Shown in pieces: positions 20,640 to 50,491 of a stretch of DNA of 64,000 nucleotides; position 1 is the first letter of the stretch, and the number at the start of each line of letters is the position of its first letter. The position numbers and the translations under genes are program-made. The stretch comes from Erpobdella octoculata. Its lineage: Eukaryota; Annelida; Clitellata; Hirudinida; Erpobdellidae. The notes beneath the pieces were generated by a model. The model was given only the letters and a program-made list of their open reading frames with translations. It did not search any database and had not been told where the DNA came from. Location of the stretch: the NCBI GenBank assembly GCA_963978895.1, contig OZ022244.1:3278661-3342660 (forward strand). Direction: 5' to 3'.

Positions 20640-23600
20640 CTATGAAAATTCGCAAAAGTGACCGCACCCGGTTGGACACTCGGTGTGGTTGGAGAACCAT
20701 TTCAAGATGTGGTCCGTATGGCCTCCGTGGGAGCAGCCTTGGCACCACATGTAGAGACCTTTGACCGGCATGTGGCTACAAGTCGACAAGCAGACATTTA
20801 TTGATAATTCTTATGTTAGAGCTACCTCCATCATCATCATCATCATCATCACATCATCATCATCATCACCACAATTACAATTTGTATCCAAATTCTAGGT
20901 TTTGCAGAACAAACAGCTCACCAGCAAAACAAGAAATATCTCAGTGACCCCCCCTCCGCCCCCCTTCAACAACAACCCCGTACAAGACTACTTACCACAA
21001 GGCACAGACGGTGAAAGGACGTTCCTTGTCTTTGAACTGACACTTGGCACAGATCCAGCCGTACCGCAGGGATCGTAAGCAGCCGCTGCAGCCGACTTTA
21101 ACGGTGGTGGACATCTGGGGTATGTCCGGCTGGTAGACGTTCTGAACGTCGGTTGCTATCATGTACAGTCCGAACTCACTCAGTTGGTCTGAAACAAGTC
21201 GATGATGGGGGGGGGGGTGAAACTCAATTGACTTTTCCTTCAAAAAGGTTGATGACCCGCCCGGGGGGGAAATAAAATCAACTCTTATTTCGTTCTCAAA
21301 ACCTGCCGCCCCTTCAAAAAGTGCCGTCCGTGGCGAATGGCCACTGACACGGAACAAAAGAGAATGGTAGTTGACTTTCTGCTGTCCTGATGTCGTGGGT
21401 TCAAATCCAGCAATAAATACAGTACAGATTCCGTAATTCCTTTCCTTTAATCTTGAATTGGAAACTAATTTTAATCTATTTTTGTCAATGAAAAGTGAAT
21501 TATATTATTTTAAGAGGGTATAATTAAACATAACATGGAATGCATACAAAAATGTAAATAAACAATGGGGAAAGAAAAATAAGGATGAGAGAAAGAAAGA
21601 AATGGGAAGACAGGCACAGGAAGAGATAGAGAGAAATAGACATAGAGATATAAACGAGACAGACAGAAAAAAAGAGACAGGCAGACAAAGAGAAAGAGAA
21701 AGAGAGAAACCAACCGAGATAAGAAAGCACCCAAAGCTCAATCATTTTAGGATCAATTCGACTTCTAATGCTATTATCACCCAGTGTCAGAATAATGGAA
21801 ACTGCTGACTGAACGTCGTTCTAAAAATAGCAACAAATATGATTAAATAATAATATAACAATAAAAATAAATAAATAAAATTTAAATAAAATGATTAATT
21901 AATTTAAATAACTGAAAAAAATTGAATAAATTAAATAATAATAATAAAATATTATAATAAATAAATTAAATAATAATAATAAAATATTATAATAAATAAA
22001 TTAAATAATTAATTCAATTTAAATAACAACTATGATGACCTCGTTGATGAAATACTCGACCATCTGCACGATGACGGGAATGTAGTCGAAAGGCTCGATC
22101 GTGTTTACGTACGGTACGGAGTTCAAGATTTCGTACTTCAGTACCTGGAAAGGAGTCGGTCGTCAAATTCAGGTGACCATCAATCAATCAGGTAACATGT
22201 CAATATTTATTCATTAAGGTAATCAGTCAGTATTTAAATTAATCAGTCAGTATTTAGAGTAATCAGTCAGTATTTAGAGTAATCAGTCAATATTTGAAGA
22301 AATGAAGCGATATTTAAAGTAATCGTTCAATATTATTCGTTAATGTTTTCATTAAAATATAGAGAAAAAAGAACAGATAGAAAGACAGACAGAAAGAAAG
22401 AATCAATCAATATTAACCAATAAAAGGCAAACTATATTATTTTAATAAATATTTAAAGCTATCAATCTATCATTAACGTCACCAATCGGCCAATCAAAAT
22501 CCAACCTCCTCTACTTCTACCCGCCTACTTCCGGGTGCCTGCTCCGTGGTCGGTGATTCGCTGTCGTCACACTGGAGCTCGAAACTGGCAGTGTCCGAGT
22601 ACTTCCTGTACTGGTCGCTCTCGCTGAAGACGTTGATGTCTTGCTCGACCTGTGAACTTTCGTTGTCCAGATCTGTGTGGAGTGATTGGAATTGATGCTT
22701 TGTAGCTTCCATTTTGAAATTTCAAGATCCTTATCAACATCACCACCACCACCATCATCATCATCATTATTTAATGATTATAATGAAACTTAAAACAACA
22801 GCAAAAAGCCCGCACACACACACACACACAAACACTTATACATATACTTACACACAAACTCACACATACACCTACAATCATACTTACACACACACCTGTA
22901 CACATAAAATTATCTACACAAACACACACACACATACACATAAAATTATACACACACATAGCCAACACAAACCATCGTCGTCCCTGTCCGATAGATCGTC
23001 GCTGTAGACGTTGAGAGAGAAGATATCGGGAGTAGAGTAGACGTAAGAAGAACTCTTGAAGTACGGATTGTCCTTTAACAGTACTTCCTCGCTTGCTGAT
23101 TCGCTCTCATCTTCTTCTTCCTGGCTGGCACCTGGTAATGAAATAATGATGGTCATGATGATGATCATCAAAGCTATCTTTAATGCATATACACACACTA
23201 GTGAGCATTCATTAAAGGGCACTGGGCAGACTTCAAAACCTACTGAACATGCGATGGTGGTGATGACGATCCTTACTGGTGGTGATGATGATCTGTGATG
23301 ATGATGATTGATAGTGATGATGATGAATGGATTAAATTACGAGTACGGTCTCGAGCATAGAATAGATCAGGTGCTTGAAACCGATCCTGATTAGTGGTGA
23401 TGATGATGATGATTGGTAGTGATGATGATGATTGGTAGTGATGATGATGATTGGTAGTGATGATGATGATGATTGGTAGTGATGATGATGATTGGTAGTG
23501 ATGATGATGATTGGAAGTGATGATGATGATTGGAAGTGATGATGATGATTGGAAGTGATGATGATGATTGGTAGTGATGATGATGATTGGAAGTGATGAT

Positions 23601-26040
23601 GATGATTGGTAGTGATGATAATGATGTGGTGCAGTTTTATTTAACAGTAATGTTGACAGCTTCACGGTATCGATCATTATAGAATATTGAAACCGATCGT
23701 ATAATGATGATTTTATTTATTAAATAAAATACAACAAGATACCGGTCATATGATGGTTGTATTTATTAAATAAAATACAACAAGATACCGGTCATATGAT
23801 GATTGTATTTCTATATATATAAAAATGAATGTTTGTATTTATGTTAATGTCCTTTATGCATTGCTACACCATTCATCCGATCGTAATGAAATTTTCACAC
23901 AACCTTGAGAGTCAATGAAAATCAAAACTAAAAAAAAATTTTTTGAAATCCGTCACAAAATGAGCGGAGCGGAGCGGGTGAGCGAGCGGGAACTATATAT
24001 ATATATGTATGTGCGTATGTATGTGTGTATGTATGTATGTGTATGTGCATGTATGTGTGTCTGTGTGTGTGTTTATGTATGTACTAGCGGAGATACCCGG
24101 CGTTGCCCAGGTTTTTTGAGGTTTTTCTAATGTTTGTCTCTTTCTCTCCCGTTTCCTTTCCCACCTGCTTTCCCACTCCTGTTAGCTTTTCCGTTTTCGG
24201 TCGTTTTCCCACTGCCGGTCGCTTTCCCGCTCCCGGTCGCTTTCCCGCTCCCGGTCGTTTTCCCGTCCCGGTCGCTACCCCGTTCCCGCTCACGTTTGCT
24301 CTCCCATTCCCGCTCACGCTTGCTTTTCTGTTCCCGCTCGCTGTCCGTTCCGGGTGCTTTCCCGTTTCTATAATAGACAAACTAACCCACAAACATTCAT
24401 ATATATATATATATAGTCTTAGCAAATCTATTTTGCGTTTTATAGGCTAACAGAAGTTATGAAAGAATGTAAAAGAGAAAATGAGCGGGAACGGAAACGG
24501 GAACGGGAGAGCTACCGTGACCGGGAATGGGAGAGCAAGCATGACCGGGAACGGGAGAGCAAGCGTGAGCGGGAACGGGAAAGCGACCGGAAACGGGAAA
24601 GCGACCGGGAACGGGAAAGCGACCGGGAACGGGAAAGCGACCGAGAACGGGAAAGCGACCGGGAACGGGAAAGCGACCGGGAACGGGAAAGCGACCGGGA
24701 ACGCGGAAAGCGACCGGGAACGCGGAAAGCGACCGGGAACGCGGAAAGCGACTGGAATCGGGAGAGCAAGCTTGGAAGGAAACGCGAGCAAGAGAGAAAA
24801 TCGATAACAGAACTTCTGAGCGGGAAAGCGACCGGGAGCTGGAAAACGACCGAGAGCGGAAATGCGACCGGGAATGCTACGAAAACGGGAAAGTGGAGAA
24901 GGGAACGGGAGCGAGAGAGACAAACATTAGAAAAACCTCTAAAAACCCCGGGCAACGCCGGGTAACCCCGCTAGTATTAAATAAAATACAACAAGATACC
25001 GGTCATATGATGGTTGTATTTATTAAATAAAATACAACCAGATTATATGATGATTGTATTTATTAAATAAAATACAACCAGATTATATGATGATTGTATT
25101 TATTAAATAAAATACAACAAGATACCGGTCATATGATGGTTGTATTTATTAAATAAAATACAACAAGATACCGGTCATATGATGATTGTATTTATTAAAT
25201 AAAATACAACCAAATTATATGATGATTTTATTTATTAAATAAAATACAACAAGATACCGGTCATATGATGGTTGTATTTATTAAATAAAATACAACAAGA
25301 TACCGGTCATATGATGGTTGTATTTATTAAATAAAATACAACCAAATTATATGATGATTGTATTTATTAAATAAAATACAACCAAATTATATGATGATTG
25401 TATTTATTAAATAAAATACAACAAGATACCGGTCATATGATGATTGTATTTATTAAATAAAATACAACCAAATTATATGATGATTGTATTTATTAAATAA
25501 AATACAACAAGATACCGGTCATATGATGATTGTATTTATTAAATAAAATACAACCAAATTATATGATGATTGTATTTATTAAATAAAATACAACAAGATA
25601 CCGGTCATATGATGATTGTATTTATTAAATAAAATACAACCAAATTATATGATGATTGTATTTATTAAATAAAATACAACAAGATACCGGTCATATGATG
25701 ATTGTATTTATTAAATAAAATACAACCAAATTATATGATGGTTGTATTTATTAAATAAAATACAACAAGATACCTGTGGATGACTTCTTGTAGCCGGCTT
25801 CGCTTTCTTTTTCGTCTCCGCTCAAGTCCTTGAATGCTAGATGGAAAAACCAGATAATTATTGATTAAATTAATATGAAATTATTTTATAAATTAATAAC
25901 AGTAACTATAAATTATAACCAATGAAATAATCATCATCATCACCACCACAATCAAATAATCATCATCACCAACACCATCATATAATCATCATCACCACCT
26001 CCACCATATATTCATCATTGTCACCATCACCATCATTATC

Positions 26041-26084
<44 letters not shown>

Positions 26085-29000
26085 CAACAACCTTACAATC
26101 ATACAACCATAACTACGTACTGACCAACTGTTTTGACATCCGTCTTGGATGACTTCTTAGACGTCACTCCTCCAACTATGACCCCACCGACCGATACACC
26201 TGCATCGCTATCTCCTCCACCCTCCTTGACATGTGATGGCACACTGTTCCAGTGCATGGTGGCAAGCATGGACCAGGTGTGGTGGATCTGATGTTGGTAT
26301 TATCGTAAAATGCAGGTATTAAATCAATAAATAATTTAGATGTGAAGGCTGAAAGTTTAAGGTGGGTGCATCATCATCATCATCCTCACTAGAGTCTTGC
26401 ATGAGCAAGCCAGGCCTGAGGTTCATTTTAAGGTTACCTAAATGGGCGGAGCCGAAGTGAGCACGGGCCAAGCCAGGCAGGACTCTAATCTTTACCATTA
26501 CTGTCATCATCATCATCGCCGCCACCACCACCATCATCATCATCACCACTCACCAGATGTTGGCCAGCATTGAGAGCCACCCTGGCATTGTGATGGCACA
26601 GTTCAACTACAGGACTTCCGACCAGCTTGTAATTCTCAGCCATGTAGATGAACGGCTCCATCGACAGGTGCTACGTTAACATTTAATAATAAACAATAAA
26701 TTATGTCATTAATAAATATCTAATAATAATATCAATAAATAAAGTTAATAATGAGAAACATTTAATAATAAACAATAAATTAAGTTAATAATAAACATTT
26801 AATAATAAACAATAAATTAAGTTAATAATAAACAATAAATTAAGTTAATAATAAACAATAAATTAAGTTAATAATAAACATTTAATAATAAACAATAAAT
26901 CAAGTTAATAATAAACATTTAATAAAAAACAATAAATAAAGTTAATAATAATAATAATAATAATAAATATCAAACCGTTTATTACTGTTCGTTTAATAAT
27001 GAATATTCAAATAAATTAATTATTCATCAAACGAATGAGGTGATTAGTTAATTTATTCGCGGAAGAACTGAAACCTCAGATGCTCTGGAAATTTCGTAAG
27101 TTATGCTTTTCATGGTGAGTGCTTGATCCCAGTGTTCGTTTTGAGCTGGAAACAATTAAAAAAGAAAGTAAGGAGTATTTCAAAATAAGAGTAGAAAAGT
27201 AAACTTTTAATAACACAAACATTCACCATTCAATACCACTCAATGTATATTATTAGGTATCACCTGATACATGCCATCAAGTATCATCCACTATATATAC
27301 CATTGAGTACCATGTGATATGTACCTTCAAGTACCTCCCCGTACATACCCATCCAGTACATATACCCATCCGATATATATACTCAAGCATATACCATTAT
27401 ATCCCTAAGTATCCCCCTCTATATAACCATTAAGTGCCACCTGATATACACCACTAAGTATCTCCTATATATAACCATTAAACATTATCATATATATCAT
27501 CAAATATCATCCAATATGTAAAATAAAGTACCACCAGATATATACCATTAAGTACAAACATATAAATACCATTAAGTACAATCATATAAATACCATTAAG
27601 TACAATCATATAAATACCATTAAGTACAATCATATAAATACCATTAAGTACAATCATATAAACACCATTAAGTACAATCATATAAATACCATTAAGTACA
27701 ATCATATAAATACCATTAAGTAGCACCACATATATACCTTTAAGCACTAATAATAAATAGCACCACCAGAAAAACATCATTAAAACCACCAAACAAACAC
27801 GATTAAGTACCACAAAGTACCACATGATAACAGCCATTAAGTACGACCAATGAACACAACTAAGTACCACACCATAAATACCACTAAGTAGTACATGACA
27901 ATCACCATTAAGTACCACCCGATAAACACCATAAGGTGTATCACATAGAATGTTTAAAAAAAACAAAAACAAAACAAAAAAACTTCACCATTTCGCTTAT
28001 AATTCTTGTTGCCGATTTCTTCGTGGGCGGAATAGAGGATATTGCCGTATATGCTGACGGAAAGGGCAGCCGGGTTCAACTCCTCCCTGAAGTGGTAGCA
28101 ATCCTCGTAGAGGAAACGACACAGTCTCCCGTCCCTGCCACACGTGTAGAAGATGCTCTCGTCTTTCCACAGGACGCCTGTTGGCAGAAGTGATGATGAT
28201 GATGATGACCATAATCGTTATTATAACGATGACCGTGACTATGGTGATAATGATGATAGTTATGATGATAATGATGATAGTTATGATGATAATAATGATG
28301 ATATTGATGATGATAATGATGATAGTGATGATGATAGTTATGATGATAATGATGATGATAATGATGAATGTGATGACGATAATGATGATAGTGATGATGA
28401 GAATGTGAACAGAATAAAAATGCTCATTTGAAACTCTAATATCGTTTTATCGAATTTAATTTAAAATCTAGAAAAAAAAACTAGACGTTAAAAAAATTTA
28501 CGTCAATAAAAACGAAAAGTTTCAACAGAAATTACGAAAATACTAATAACAACTAATAATAATCACAACAACTTAAGACTACTATATTCTCTCCACCAGC
28601 CAAAGTGTCAAAAACCTAAAAAAAAATATTCCGTAGACGTAACAACAAACCTCCAATAGTTTCTTTATGCTCCATAAAGTAGCCCTCCGGTACAAACGGC
28701 CTCCGGACGTCCCAGATGCTGATGTAAGTCTCGGTCAGCATGGGCGCCGCTACCATCTGTATAAATAAATCGACCAATGAGACACGGGGGTTTCGTAAGA
28801 AGTTGAATGACAACGAATAAGATGTGAGGAATTATAAACACGAGGTCGAAATATATCGAATACGATTCTTAATATAATTTTAATAATGCTTAATTTTTAA
28901 TTGAATTTCAAGAGGAAATAATAAGAATAATAATTAAATAACAAAAATAAACAAATAAATTAAAGAAAATTTTGAATAAGCAAACAAAACAAAAATTCCA

Positions 29001-29942
29001 AAGATATTTAACCTGATACTTGTGACCCGGCCTCCACCTGACCCTACCGACAGAGGCGACGGTCTCTGCAAGGAGCATGTGGGTTAACCGTCGAGAAGGG
29101 TTTCTCACGGTCATGTCCCAGACCTTTATTCCCCCGAGTCGGAGCAAGTGAGTGAGAACGATGGATAGCGGAAAAAAAAATATAATATATTTGAGAACAT
29201 GATGAAAAAGATTGCATACACTCAAAGCTTTTTCAGGCTGACAGCTAAAACAATTCAACTGTCGAATAATAGATGAAAGCTACCAACCGCTGCAGTCTTG
29301 TCCCTTCCCCCGGTGATGAGCCAGTCTTCGGTCGGATGCCAGTCGAGGCAGGTGGCGGGCCCACCGTGGGCGATCCACTGCATCAAGAACTCCCTCGGGT
29401 ATCTCAAGTCCCACAGCTGGAAATGAGTCGATGCAGATGATAAACAGTTTAATGCATAAATTATAGAAATAAACAAATAAAGTTAGTCGATCATTTAATT
29501 TGTATAAAATAAAATGAATAATTAAATGAGTTACAGTAGGGTGAGTTACAGGGGAGACCACAGTATGGTGGGTTACAGGGGAGACCACAGTAGGGTGGGT
29601 TATTATTATATCCATTTATGTACTTGTTCAATTTTTCTTTCAAACTTCTGTCCTCATTCCATCTTGAATTGATAACTGTAACCCACCCTACCGTGGTCTC
29701 CCCTGTAACCCACCATACTGTGGTCTCCCCTGTAACTCACCCTACTGTGGTTTCCCCTGTAACCCACCCTACTGTGGTCTCCCCTGTAACCCACCATACT
29801 GTGGTCTCCCCTGTAACCCACAGATGGAGACCACAGTAGGGTGAGTTACAGGGGAGACCACGGTAGGGTGGGTTACAGTTATCAATTCAAGATGGAATGA
29901 GGACAGAAGTTTTAAAGAAAAATTGAACAAGTACATAAATGG

Positions 29943-29989
<47 letters not shown>

Positions 29990-32441
29990 TTTGACAATAT
30001 TTAGAGTGACGTAAATCCTAAAGGACTTCAAGGCCACTGAAGGGTTTTTTGCAGAGGCAGCCATTTATAGGCGCCTACCCCTTTAGCAATGCGAGTGAAC
30101 TCCTTGCTTAAGGGAGTTACGCTGGTGACGCCGGCGAGGTTCGAACTGCCGACCTAACGATCGACAGGCGAACGCTCTACCGCTCTGCCACCAGCGCCTC
30201 ATAATGAATGGAATGAATGAATAAATGAATGAATTAATTAATTAATTAAAGAACCACTGATTGATTGAACTAAATAAAAAAATGATAAACAGCTGAATAA
30301 ATAAGAAAATAAGAACAAACAGCTGAATGACTGGCAAACAGCTGACTGGCAAACAGCTGACTGGCAAACAGCTGACTGGCAAACAGCTGACTGGCAAACA
30401 GCTTACTAACAAACAGCTGATTAACTAAATGAGAAAAAAACACAAAAATAAACAGCTGACGTACCCGACCCAAACCGTTTTCAAATACGACAGCAAACAC
30501 GTTTGGATGTCGCGGATCAAACTGGTGCTCGCGTGCCGGACTGTCGATGGCCGGGGCGAAGTGCAGTACGGGTTCCCTTCGTCGTAGGTCCTTGGAAATA
30601 AATTTGTTAATTGGAATCAAATACTACGAAACATTTAATGAATCAAATACAAATCATTTAACAAATCAAATACAAATCATTTAACAACTCAAATACAAAT
30701 CATTTAACAAATCAAATACAAATCATTTAACAAATCAAATACAAATCATTTAACAAATCATATACAGATCATTTAACGAATCAAACTTTAATATTTAAAC
30801 TAAATTTTAATTTTAATATCTAAAGCCAATCTCATTAACATATTAATAATAAACATGTTATATGACTAAATATCACTAAAACGTCAATAAATCAACGTAA
30901 ATCCAAAATAAAGACATAAATTTTATTTTCAAATATCTAAAGCCAATCTCATTAACATATTAATAATAAAAATGTTATTCGACTAAATATCACTTAAACG
31001 TCAATAAATCAAGATAAATCCCAAATAAAGACATTAGAGCCAATGTAACTATCGTTTTGCTAAAGAGTTATCAAATAATAACAACAATTATTTCTAATTT
31101 AAGTAATAAACCGACAATGGTTTGACAGAGGCCATCTTGAGATGCGACAAGTAGAAGGCTAGAAGAATCCGGATGGAACTCCATGCTGTTAACAGTCCTC
31201 TGGACTTCTGTCAATCCGTATTCTTTTTTGAGAGAATACAATAAATGCATAAATTATAGCAAATATTATAATAATTATTATGATATTATAATAAATTATA
31301 AAGAATTGTGTATAAATTATTTAATGTATTGACATTATTTAGAGTTTAATAAAATACGTGAAATAATGAAAACATAACTAAGTCATGTCAGTCACATAAA
31401 TATATATATATATATATTAGGGCTGTGCCGGTATACCGGCCGGTTGTTGGCAATGGCAATACCTGCAAATACCGGTTCCGCCGGTATGAAGGGTTCCGGT
31501 ATTGAACAATCGGCATTCAGCACATCACGCTAAAAAAACAAAAAAGTTAAAGACCTCCAGCAGCAGTATGGGCAGTGCAATTTACCTGAATGCCCACTGT
31601 TTGCTACAATTCAATTACGGACAACGGTTCTTAGCAATAGCATAGCACTAACGGTCTAGCACCGTTTCGCTCGGTTAACTGAACCTTGACTAATTGTAGT
31701 TTAGTTTAATTTTATCGTCCGAGCTGGCGACCGCGGACGGTAACACTAACGCACTTTCAAACACTATTTCTAGCCATTTTCAGTCTTTCGACATTATACC
31801 GGTATCGGTACTGGTTTTTGGCTCGTGCAAATTCGTAGCACAGAAAAAGGCTTACCTTTAACTATCTGTCCGCCGTTTTGAACATCCCAGATGAGAATCG
31901 ACCCCTGGTTGGATGCCGACACGAGGACCTTCTCTATTGTGGGATGTGAAACATTGACATTGTACAACTTCAGAGAATAAAATTTTTTATTAAATCCAAA
32001 AAGTATTAATTCCCTAGACCCCCTCTACTCACTTTTTAGACCCCCCCTTTAGCCTCTATTCTCTCCCTAAACCCCCCACTTCTAATCACTCCCTAAACTC
32101 TTCTCTACTCAATAATATTGTAATTGGGACTAATATTTTAGTATGTTGTAGCCAAATGTATGTTTTACTAGCATCAAAGCCTGTTGGATGACAAGACTAA
32201 AAAAAGACATACAAATGTTTAAATCTAAAAAAATAATTATATTATCAACTAAAAAATAACAATCTCCATATAAATAATCAAATCGAATAACAGACAAATA
32301 GTAATATAACAAGAATAGATAAGCAATTATATCCAGGGTACATTATAGAGAGATTATCATGCATTTATATTTTATATAATACAGCTACACAAACTGAATA
32401 GAAATAGACATTTTGAGGCAACATAAATAGCACATATATAT

Positions 32442-32521
<80 letters not shown>

Positions 32522-33317
32522 TATACATGTGCATGTACTCATCATTTGTCAAGTAATCCACAAATATGACAATCTATTTCGCAGATGTGAGAGGCCCCAT
32601 GCAGTGGGAATTTAAACCATATTGTATATTAAATTGCAACTTTATTTGTTACAAGCCACAGTAACATTTTTAGGGTTTTTCTGACCCTGCCTCAAAGGAC
32701 AGCCTCTACCCTGCCTCAGGGACAGCATATTGACCTTGCCCTTTTTGGAAAACCATTTAAAACCTTACGACTCACCATCAAATTTGCACCAGTTGACATC
32801 ATTAACAGTCAAATAATGATTGTCGTCGTACTTGCTGCTTCTCAAGTTTGCCACCTCCTCAAAATTTTGCTTCCGGCAGTCGAATATTTTGAAAACTTGA
32901 CGGGAATTCAAAGAGGCATTTAATTGGCATGCATTTTGAAAATTACTAAATTCATTTTAATATTTTGAGTCATGGAAAGCCAGTATTAAATAAATAAATA
33001 TTAAAAAACAAAATAGTTGAGAGCTCACATCTTTTACCACCAACAGCCAAATGTCTGGTATTTTTGTTTGCCGACAGGCAGTTCAAAGGGGTTTTCAGAA
33101 AAAGTACTTCTTTTTTAACTGGAGGAAGATTTTCAGCTGCTGCAAAATTTAAAAACTATTAAAAGTATCTGTAACAAAAAATGATTAAATAAGTAGAAAA
33201 TAGCTATAACTACTTAAAAATTAATCTTCAAATCCAATAAAAATTTAGCATTTTAATAGACAATAAGAACAATAGAATATAAGACTTACCTGTGTTAGCT
33301 ACAGGACGTTTTCCCAT
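20640..33317 (-). CDS. WDR24: WDR24, GATOR2 complex subunit (20 coding exons, complete)
   Basis: WDR24 is part of GATOR2 at the lysosome, which relieves GATOR1 inhibition and lets amino acids activate mTORC1. Exons 5' to 3': 33290-33317, 33029-33139, 32776-32895, 31856-31933, 31116-31222, 30465-30590, 29288-29416, 29013-29123, 28651-28756, 27989-28177, 27075-27145, 26554-26670, 26125-26287, 25774-25836, 22973-23131, 22521-22672, 22040-22144, 21715-21820, 20996-21188, 20640-20775. All are GT/AG and sum to 2370 nt, so 789 residues; the vertebrate protein is about 790. WD40 repeats fill the N-terminal third ([52 protein letters not shown]). An alpha-solenoid follows ([19 protein letters not shown]), then an acidic linker (residues about 507-610), and a C-terminal zinc region from residue 714 ([44 protein letters not shown]) with the RING-like cysteines intact. 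The weakest sites are the acceptors of exons 12 and 16 and the donors of exons 16-18. Confidence 0.95.
21840..22020. repeat. AT-rich (AATAA)-type repeats in WDR24 intron 17
   Basis: Low-complexity AAATAATAATAA-type sequence with a tandem copy of a unit near 21918-22000. Confidence 0.7.
22200..22330. repeat. 20-bp minisatellite in WDR24 intron 16
   Basis: Units of the form TAATCAGTCAGTATTTAGAG, about five imperfect copies. Confidence 0.75.
23270..23625. repeat. GATGATGATGATTGGTAGT minisatellite in WDR24 intron 14
   Basis: About a dozen 19- to 22-bp units, each a run of GAT followed by TGGTAGT or TGGAAGT. Confidence 0.85.
23810..24974 (+). mobile_element. Helitron-like element, copy 3, inserted in a minisatellite
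   Basis: Starts TCTATATATATAAAAATG and ends with a GC hairpin followed by CCCCGCTAG. Removing it restores an exact repeat unit (GTATT joined to TATTAAATA), so it entered between two T residues without target duplication. The interior carries the conserved CATTCATCCGATCGTAATG block and an 18-bp minisatellite at 24575-24760 (CGGGAACGGGAAAGCGAC). It has a nested antisense copy at 24084-24416. Non-coding; the long Arg/Glu/Ser ORFs are read-through of the 18-bp repeat. Confidence 0.82.
24084..24416 (-). mobile_element. Nested antisense Helitron-like copy
   Basis: On plus it begins CTAGCGGAGATACCCGGCG, the complement of the family's 3' end, and ends at AACATTCATATATATATA, the complement of the 5' end. 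It lies inside the larger copy at 23810-24974. Confidence 0.65.
25920..26090. repeat. (ATC)n/(ACC)n microsatellite in WDR24 intron 13
   Basis: Imperfect trinucleotide array; a further GAT/ATC run at 26370-26550 flanks exon 12. Confidence 0.8.
26680..26965. repeat. AT-rich minisatellite in WDR24 intron 11
   Basis: Repeats built from AACAATAAATTAAGTTAAT and TAATAAACATTTAATAAT modules. Confidence 0.8.
27540..27735. repeat. 24-bp minisatellite in WDR24 intron 10
   Basis: About eight units with core CCATTAAGTACAATCATAT. Decayed CCATTAAGTACC-type relatives are scattered over 27230-27935. Confidence 0.88.
28186..28415. repeat. (GAT)n-type microsatellite in WDR24 intron 9
   Basis: GATGATAATGATGATAGT-type array directly next to the exon 10 acceptor. 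Confidence 0.85.
29530..29955. repeat. 27-bp minisatellite with orientation flips, forming a large inverted repeat
   Basis: A 27-bp unit (GTAACCCACC then CTACTGTGGTCTCCCCT) lies antisense at 29530-29600, sense at about 29673-29820, and antisense again at 29824-29873. Unique flanks at 29600-29672 and 29874-29955 are near-perfect reverse complements, so arms of about 125 bp face each other. The right arm runs into the SINE tail at 29946. Confidence 0.85.
29946..30198 (-). mobile_element. tRNA-derived SINE, copy B
   Basis: Minus strand: GGCGCTGGTGGCAGAGCGG (A box), GGCAGTTCGAACCTC (B box), tRNA-unrelated body with CTCCCTTAAGCAAGGAG and ATAAATGGCTGCCTC, then GGATTTACGTCACT and an (ATT)n tail. 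It sits in WDR24 intron 6, in the same strand as the gene. Confidence 0.87.
30325..30425. repeat. 15-bp minisatellite in WDR24 intron 6
   Basis: Units TGGCAAACAGCTGAC, about five copies. A separate 22-bp array (CAAATACAAATCATTTAACA) lies in intron 5 at about 30630-30785. Confidence 0.85.
31420..31845. mobile_element. Probable hAT-type MITE in WDR24 intron 4
   Basis: Starts TTAGGGCTGTGCCGGTATACC, like hAT termini, and has ACCGGTAT/ATACCGG-rich ends on both sides. No ORF; the right terminus is decayed and I see no clear 8-bp duplication. Confidence 0.5.
32435..32530. repeat. (TA)n microsatellite in WDR24 intron 3
   Basis: TA dinucleotide array, slightly interrupted. Confidence 0.9.

Positions 33318-50491
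<17,174 letters not shown>

Larger units (their letters stand above)
23705..25773. repeat. 40/46-bp minisatellite in WDR24 intron 14, interrupted by a Helitron-like element
   Basis: Two unit types mix: a 46-bp unit containing ACAAGATACCGGTCATATG and a 40-bp unit containing ACAACCAAATTATATG in its place; both share ATTAAATAAAATACAAC and TGATGATTGTATTT. About two 46-bp units precede the inserted element (23810-24974) and the rest follow to 25773. The array ends exactly at the 5' splice site of exon 14, and the unit contains a copy of that donor sequence. Confidence 0.93.

Noticed and set aside
20996..21357. Start of a separate zinc-finger gene at 21357
   Set aside because: The frame upstream of 21188 is intron; the conserved residues splice in phase to 21715-21820 as part of WDR24.
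24447..24965. Arg/Glu/Ser/Asp-repeat ORFs ([12 protein letters not shown] type) as a coiled-coil or RS-domain protein
   Set aside because: They come from an 18-bp minisatellite inside a Helitron-like element; every frame is open and the ends are transposon termini.
24976..25773. CRISPR-like array of regularly spaced repeats
   Set aside because: The repeats are directly tandem with two unit types and no variable spacers, and the locus is an animal intron.
29946..30198. Functional tRNA gene
   Set aside because: A and B boxes are present, but a tRNA-unrelated body and an (ATT)n tail follow, and a sister copy exists at 11890-12132, so it is a SINE.
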